Shown in pieces: positions 29,044-32,876 of a DNA stretch of 32,876 nt; within the stretch, counting starts at the first letter, position 1, and each line of letters starts with the position of its first letter. The stretch lies in assembly GCA_028288765.1 (NCBI GenBank), contig JAQGHQ010000463.1:1-32876 (forward strand). The letters run 5' to 3'. The notes beneath the pieces were generated by a model. The model saw only the letters and a program-made list of their open reading frames with translations. It made no database searches and had not been told where the DNA came from. This DNA comes from Gemmataceae bacterium. GTDB lineage: Bacteria > Planctomycetota > Planctomycetia > Gemmatales > Gemmataceae. A program made the position numbers and the translations under genes.

Positions 29044-29354
29044 TCCAGCACCCCGTCTCGAATCCACTGCCCACCAAGCCTCAGGATACGCCGAACCTCG
29101 GAGGATTGCACCCCCGGGCCGAGGAGCGAGTTCAAATCGATCGGGACGCTGTTGGTGTAGATCAGGTCAACCGTGTCATCGGGGAATGGCAGGGTGATGT
29201 TGAGACCGATCAAGAAGACATGCCCGTCGTTTGCGAGGTGATGGAGGGTCTTCCCCGCGCGGCTTGATCGCCAGTTGGGCGTGAGTGCCCACGGGCCCTG
29301 TTGGTTGATAACGTCGGAGACCTCCCCTTCGCCCCCGAGGTTCACCGCAAGCAT
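29028..29354 (-). CDS. Small protein like the C-terminal toxin tip of an Rhs-type polymorphic toxin
   Basis: It has 108 residues. Most of the chain is reminiscent of a domain I recall at the C-terminus of planctomycete Rhs proteins: LAVNLGGEGEVSDVINQQGP, then SRAGKTLHHLANDGHVFLIG, LPFPDDTVDLIYTNSVPIDL, LGPGVQSSEVRRILRLGGQW. The 'LPFPDxTVDLIYT...EVRRILRLGG' run also resembles motifs IV-VI of class I SAM-dependent methyltransferases, without the N-terminal GxGxG SAM loop, so catalysis alone seems unlikely. The frame remains open for about 120 bases upstream of the ATG at 29354, up to a TGA overlapping the end of argF, and that stretch (GAAVPSPAVRTRD) also looks coding-like but has no start. It may therefore be a detached fragment. 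It overlaps the next gene by 16 bases. Confidence 0.55.
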   Translation of the reverse strand: MLAVNLGGEGEVSDVINQQGPWALTPNWRSSRAGKTLHHLANDGHVFLIGLNITLPFPDDTVDLIYTNSVPIDLNSLLGPGVQSSEVRRILRLGGQWIRDGVLEWTKA

Positions 29355-29487
29355 GGTGCGATCTCGTGTGCGAACGGCAGGAGAAGGGACTGCCGCCCCA
29401 AAGACCCAATTCGTCCCCCAAGTTCGCGTACAGGCAAATAGCGGGGCCGAACAGCCTCGTCCAACCCAACCGCGCAGAAGACCCCAT

Positions 29488-30402
29488 TTACCCCTTCATC
29501 AACCACTCCAGCACAGCCTTCTGGGTGTGCAGCCGGTTGCCGGCCTGCTGGAAGACGGCGGACGCCGGGCCGTCAAGCACGTCGTCGGTGATCTCCTCGC
29601 CGCGGTGGGCCGGCAGGCAGTGCAGCACCTTGCAGTGCGGCGGGGCCTTCGCCAGCAGGGCGGCGTTCACCTGGAACGACTCGAACCGCTTCAGCCGTTC
29701 CTCCCGCTCCGCCTCCTGACCCATGCTCGTCCACACGTCCGTGTAGATCACGTCCGCGGTCCGGACGGCCGCGGCCGCGTCGTTGACCTCCGGCGGGAAA
29801 CACGGCGACACCCGGGCCTTGTACTTTTCGCGGAACCCGTCGTCGAACCCGTACCCGACCGGGCACGCCAGCACGAACTTCGCCCCGAGCCGACTACACC
29901 CGACCGCCAGCGACCGGGCCACGTTATTCCCGTCCCCGACGAACGCCACCGTCCGGCCCTCGACCGACCCGAACAGCTCCTGGACGGTGAGCAGGTCCGC
30001 GAGCACCTGGCAGGGGTGCGACAGGTCCGACAGGCCATTCACGACCGGGATGGACGACGCCCGCGCCACCCCCTCGACCGTGTCGTGCCGGAAGACCCGC
30101 AGGACGAGCGCGTCGACGTACTGGCCGATCGTGCGGGCGAAGTCGGCGTGGCTCTCCCGCCAGCCCAGTCCGACCTCGTTCCCCGGTAAGTACAGGGCCG
30201 TCCCGCCGAGCTGCGCGACCCCGCTCTCGAAGCTCACCCGGGTCCGCAGCGACGGCTTCTCGAACACCAGCGCGACCACCTTCCCGGCCAGGCTCCGCGT
30301 CGGGATGCCCCGCGCGTGCGCCCCCTTCAAGCGGACGGCCTCGGCCAGCAGCTCGGCCAGCGCGTCCCGGGGGACGTCGATCAGGTTCAGGAAATGCTTC
30401 AT
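29488..30402 (-). CDS. argF: Ornithine carbamoyltransferase
   Basis: Makes citrulline from ornithine and carbamoyl phosphate in arginine synthesis. The carbamoyl-phosphate loop reads EKPSLRTRVSFESG (usually STRTR; Leu52 replaces Thr). HPCQVLADLLT (129-139) and GDGNNVARSL are the other binding elements, and the ornithine site HCLPAHRGEEITDDV is near the C-terminus. TDVWTSMGQEAEREER is the DxxxSMG motif. Length (304) is typical. It is third in argB-argD-argF on the minus strand, with a repeat-filled 102-bp gap after argD. It ends only 133 bp before the small toxin-like gene. Confidence 0.97.
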   Translation of the reverse strand: MKHFLNLIDVPRDALAELLAEAVRLKGAHARGIPTRSLAGKVVALVFEKPSLRTRVSFESGVAQLGGTALYLPGNEVGLGWRESHADFARTIGQYVDALVLRVFRHDTVEGVARASSIPVVNGLSDLSHPCQVLADLLTVQELFGSVEGRTVAFVGDGNNVARSLAVGCSRLGAKFVLACPVGYGFDDGFREKYKARVSPCFPPEVNDAAAAVRTADVIYTDVWTSMGQEAEREERLKRFESFQVNAALLAKAPPHCKVLHCLPAHRGEEITDDVLDGPASAVFQQAGNRLHTQKAVLEWLMKG

Positions 30403-30431
30403 GGGGGTCGTGCCCCTACAAGAATGTATTG

Positions 30432-30513
30432 GAAGGATGAAGGACGAAGGATGAGGGATGAACGAAGCAGGTCCGATCCGCTCTCATCCTTCATCCCTCA
30501 TCTTTCATCCTTC
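30432..30513. repeat. GGATGAAGGA-type inverted repeat at the argD stop
   Basis: GAAGGATGAAGGACGAAGGA and on (30432-30461) matches the reverse complement of 30484-30513 at 26 of 30 positions. The second arm contains the argD stop codon (30505-30507) and its last residues (LREG). It could fold as a long mRNA hairpin between argD and argF. Confidence 0.8.
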
Positions 30514-31716
30514 ACGAAGGTTCATGAGGACGTCGTCGAGGATGTCGCACCCCTCGTCGACCTGCTCGTCGCTGATATTCACCGCCGGGAGGAGACGGAT
30601 GACCGTCTGGTGGGTGCAGTTGACGAGGAGCCCCTTCTGGAGGCAGGCCTGGACGGCGGCCGCGCCGTCGACCGCCAGCTCGACCCCGATCATCGTCCCC
30701 TTCACCCGCACGTCGAGGACGAGCGGGCACTTCGCCTTCAGGGCGGCGAACCGGGCCCGGAACTTCTCGCCCACCTGAACCGCCCTGTCCAGGAGGCCCT
30801 CCTGCTCGATCGTCTCGATGGTCGCGAGGGCGGCCCGGGCGGCGAGCGGGTTGCCGCCGAATGTCGCCGCGTGCGTCCCGGGTTTCAGCTTCTCGGCCAC
30901 CTCCGGCTTCGCCACGACCCCGCCCATCGCCACCCCGCCGGCCAGCGCCTTGGCCAGGGTGAGGATGTCGGGCCGGACGCCCCAGTGCTGGTGGGCGTAC
31001 CACTTCCCGGTCCGGCCGAGCCCGGTCTGCACCTCGTCGAAGATCAGGAGCAGGCCGTTCGCGTCGCACAGCTGCCGGAGCCCGTCGAGGAACCCGGCCG
31101 GCGGGAGGTTGACCCCGCCCTCGCCCTGGATCGGCTCCAGCAGGATCGCGGCCGTCTCCCCGTCGACCGCCTTCGCCACCGCGTCGAGGTCGCCGAACGG
31201 GGCGTAGGTGAACCCGGGGAGCATCGGCTCGACCCCGGCGTGATACTTCGGCTGGGCGGTGGCGGTGAGCGCGCCCATCGTCCGCCCGTGGAACCCGCCG
31301 GTCATGGTGACGATCTTGTACCGCCCCTTCGCCTTGCCGTTCAGCCGGGCCAGCTTGATCGCCGCCTCGACCGCCTCGGTCCCGCTGTTGCAGAAGAAGC
31401 ACATCCCGCCGAAATCGGTGCGGTCGGAGAGGGCGCGGGCGAGGAGCACCTGCGGCTCGGTGTACCACGTGTTCGGGACGTGGATCAGCGTGGCGACCTG
31501 GTCCCGGACGGCGTCCACGACCCGCGGCGGGCAGTGCCCGAGGATGCCGCACCCCCACCCGGGGAAGAAGTCCAGATACCGGTTCCCCTCGGCGTCCCAC
31601 ACCCACGACCCCTCGCCCCGGACCAGGCACACCGGGTACCGGGTGTAGTTTCCGATCACGTACTTCTTCGCGAGGGCGATGATCTGGTCGCTGGAATAGG
31701 TGTCGGTCGCAGGCAT
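30505..31716 (-). CDS. argD: Acetylornithine aminotransferase
   Basis: PLP enzyme of class III that converts N-acetylglutamate semialdehyde to N-acetylornithine; it can also serve lysine synthesis. FCNSGTEAVEAAIKLAR (108-124) binds the cofactor phosphate, GGFHGRTMGAL (140-150) stacks on PLP, IFDEVQTGLGRTG has Asp227, and Lys256 in LTLAKALAGG forms the Schiff base. HAATFGGNPLAARAAL follows. Length (403) is typical. The start MPATDTYSSDQIIALAKKYV precedes a canonical IGNYTRYPV. It lies between argB (110 bp away) and argF. Its last codons are part of the inverted simple repeat at 30432-30513. Confidence 0.96.
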   Translation of the reverse strand: MPATDTYSSDQIIALAKKYVIGNYTRYPVCLVRGEGSWVWDAEGNRYLDFFPGWGCGILGHCPPRVVDAVRDQVATLIHVPNTWYTEPQVLLARALSDRTDFGGMCFFCNSGTEAVEAAIKLARLNGKAKGRYKIVTMTGGFHGRTMGALTATAQPKYHAGVEPMLPGFTYAPFGDLDAVAKAVDGETAAILLEPIQGEGGVNLPPAGFLDGLRQLCDANGLLLIFDEVQTGLGRTGKWYAHQHWGVRPDILTLAKALAGGVAMGGVVAKPEVAEKLKPGTHAATFGGNPLAARAALATIETIEQEGLLDRAVQVGEKFRARFAALKAKCPLVLDVRVKGTMIGVELAVDGAAAVQACLQKGLLVNCTHQTVIRLLPAVNISDEQVDEGCDILDDVLMNLREG

Positions 31717-31826
31717 ATCGGGGACCGGGAGTCAGGGGCACGGGTCTTGCGAAACACAGCGGACGGAGACCAATGAACACCGACCGGGTTCGGGGGCGCC
31801 CCGGCATTGGAGACGAACCTGGGAAG

Positions 31827-32687
31827 TCACCTGGTGATTTCGGTTCCCGAGAAGGTGTCTTTCAGGAACACGTCGAGGAGCGAGTACGGGACCCGGCCGT
31901 CGAGGATCAGGGCCGACCGGGCCCCGGCGGCGAGGGCTTCGAAACACGCCTCGACCTTCGGGACCATCCCGCCGTCGATGACGCCCGAGGCGATCAGGGC
32001 CCGGCACTCCTGTTCCGTGAGGTGCGGGAGAAGAGAATCCGGGTCGGCGCGGTCGCGGAGAACGCCCGGGGTGTCGGTCAGGAAGACCGCCTTGTCGGCC
32101 TTGAGCGCCCCGGCGACGGCGGAAGCGGCAGTGTCGGCGTTCACGTTCAGCCACTCGCCGGCGCCGTCGCGGGCGAGCGACGGGATGACGGGTACCCGCC
32201 CGGCGGCGGTCGCCTGTTCGAGCGCCGGGGTGGGGACCCGCGTGACCGTGCCGACCCGGCCGAGGTCGATCGGCCGGCCGTCCGTCCCCGGCAGCCGGAG
32301 CGGCTCGCCCTCGAGGTCCGGACCGGTCTCGGCCACCCCGCCGAGGTCCCGGAGCTCGCGGACGATCTTGGCGTTGATCTCGTCCAGGAGGACGCGGACG
32401 ACGATGCCCAGGGTTGCGTCATCGGTGTACCGGCGGCCGGCGACTTTCCTCGGCGTGAGCCCCGCCGCGGCCATCGCGCGGTCGATCGGCTTGCCCCCGC
32501 CGTGGACCAGGACGATCCCGACCCCGAACCGGCTGAGGGTGACGACCGAACGCAGGCAGGCGTGGGTGGCGGCCGGGTCTTCCATCGCACTGCCGCCGAG
32601 CTTCACCACGACCGGCCGGCCGCGGAAGCCCGCGACCCGGTCGGCGGCGTCGGCAAAGCCCTCGGCGGTGATCGGCAAACCGGCCAT
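31827..32687 (-). CDS. argB: N-acetylglutamate kinase
   Basis: Phosphorylates N-acetylglutamate, the controlled step of the cyclic arginine pathway. VVVKLGGSAM (Lys29) and LVHGGGKPIDRAM are the ATP/acetylglutamate loops. GRRYTDDATLGIVVRVLLDE resembles the 'GlRvTd..tl.vv..vl.G.vNk.iv' region, and NVNADTAASAVAGALKADKA with FLTDTPGVL and GGMVPKVEACFEALAAG complete the family pattern. Length (286) is normal. It leads argB-argD-argF. The N-terminus has an extra AEGFADAADRVAGFRG-like helix, a feature of arginine-sensitive kinases, but whether it is regulated by arginine is not shown. Start: ATG 32687; no strong ribosome-binding site is seen. Confidence 0.95.
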   Translation of the reverse strand: MAGLPITAEGFADAADRVAGFRGRPVVVKLGGSAMEDPAATHACLRSVVTLSRFGVGIVLVHGGGKPIDRAMAAAGLTPRKVAGRRYTDDATLGIVVRVLLDEINAKIVRELRDLGGVAETGPDLEGEPLRLPGTDGRPIDLGRVGTVTRVPTPALEQATAAGRVPVIPSLARDGAGEWLNVNADTAASAVAGALKADKAVFLTDTPGVLRDRADPDSLLPHLTEQECRALIASGVIDGGMVPKVEACFEALAAGARSALILDGRVPYSLLDVFLKDTFSGTEITR

Positions 32688-32820
32688 CGGGGGTGTGACC
32701 CGGTGATCTGCGGAAGATCGGGAAAAAATCCATCGTATGAGCCCGTGCTCACCCCGTCAACGCCACGGCTCGGAGGGCAGGTCCCTGAAAGGGCCACCAG
32801 ATTTCGAGGGTTTTCCCTGG

Positions 32821-32876
32821 GAGCGCGGCCGTCTCGGCCCCTTTTCGGCTTACCAGCGGCCGAGACGGCCGCGCTC
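32821..32876. repeat. 19-bp perfect inverted repeat at the window end
   Basis: GAGCGCGGCCGTCTCGGCC (32821-32839) and GGCCGAGACGGCCGCGCTC (32858-32876) are exact reverse complements with an 18-base centre. It lies about 134 bp upstream of argB and is cut by the window edge, so it may be longer. It is unrelated in sequence to the other repeats here. Confidence 0.9.

Noticed and set aside
29028..29354. Reading the 108-residue gene as a working methyltransferase
   Set aside because: The late motifs resemble a methyltransferase, but the N-terminal SAM-binding glycine loop is absent and the protein is too short for the fold.
29275..30189. A 304-codon plus-strand frame opposite argF
   Set aside because: argF has all its motifs on the minus strand; the plus-strand product is a His/Arg/Pro-rich shadow.

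Overview
The window reads as chromosome of a high-GC planctomycete, most likely a member of the Gemmataceae. This is inferred from several things: an ECF-type sigma factor fused to a membrane anchor and a long extracytoplasmic tail, two large Ser/Thr kinases with zinc-ribbon starts (one carrying a WD40 propeller array), a divergent MurB next to an FtsQ-like protein, and intergenic gaps filled with several families of inverted-repeat elements. No rRNA, tRNA or CRISPR array was seen.

Layout. 1-3.7 kb (minus strand): a translation and replication operon in the order rplY(ctc)-pth-rpsF-ssb-rplI, without rpsR. 3.8-6.0 kb: the membrane-tethered sigma factor, followed by a good terminator-like hairpin. 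6.0-13.2 kb (minus strand): a glycan or glycolipid block, in transcription order an LpxA acyltransferase, an FAD oxidoreductase, two family 2 glycosyltransferases, a short NAD-dependent epimerase, a TIM-barrel isomerase and a GT87-type membrane glycosyltransferase. 13.3-13.9 kb: an ankyrin gene broken by a frameshift. 14.1-17.8 kb (plus): the WD40 Ser/Thr kinase. 17.9-19.4 kb (minus): a concentrative nucleoside transporter. 19.6-21.3 kb (plus): murB and an ftsQ-like gene, a remnant of a division/cell-wall cluster. 21.3-24.0 kb (minus): a multi-pass Ser/Thr kinase. 24.2-25.4 kb: trpS, divergent from a conserved gene of unknown function (25.5-26.3 kb).

26.4-27.8 kb holds a complete insertion sequence with 23-bp perfect terminal inverted repeats, an 8-bp target duplication, one transposase gene, and a hairpin that buries the transposase start codon. 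It sits inside an older palindromic intergenic repeat. 27.8-32.7 kb (minus): argB-argD-argF, then two small overlapping genes of lower GC, then rph.

The points most worth a second look are: the two small genes between argF and rph, which look like a detached polymorphic-toxin tip with its immunity partner; a 15-bp-arm palindromic repeat captured in frame inside the kinase catalytic lobe; the fold-back control of the transposase; a MurB that lacks the usual catalytic serine and Tyr-Arg pair; glycosyltransferases with altered metal-binding motifs; and the variety of hairpin repeats at gene ends. All functional calls come from reading the sequence by eye; no database search was run.
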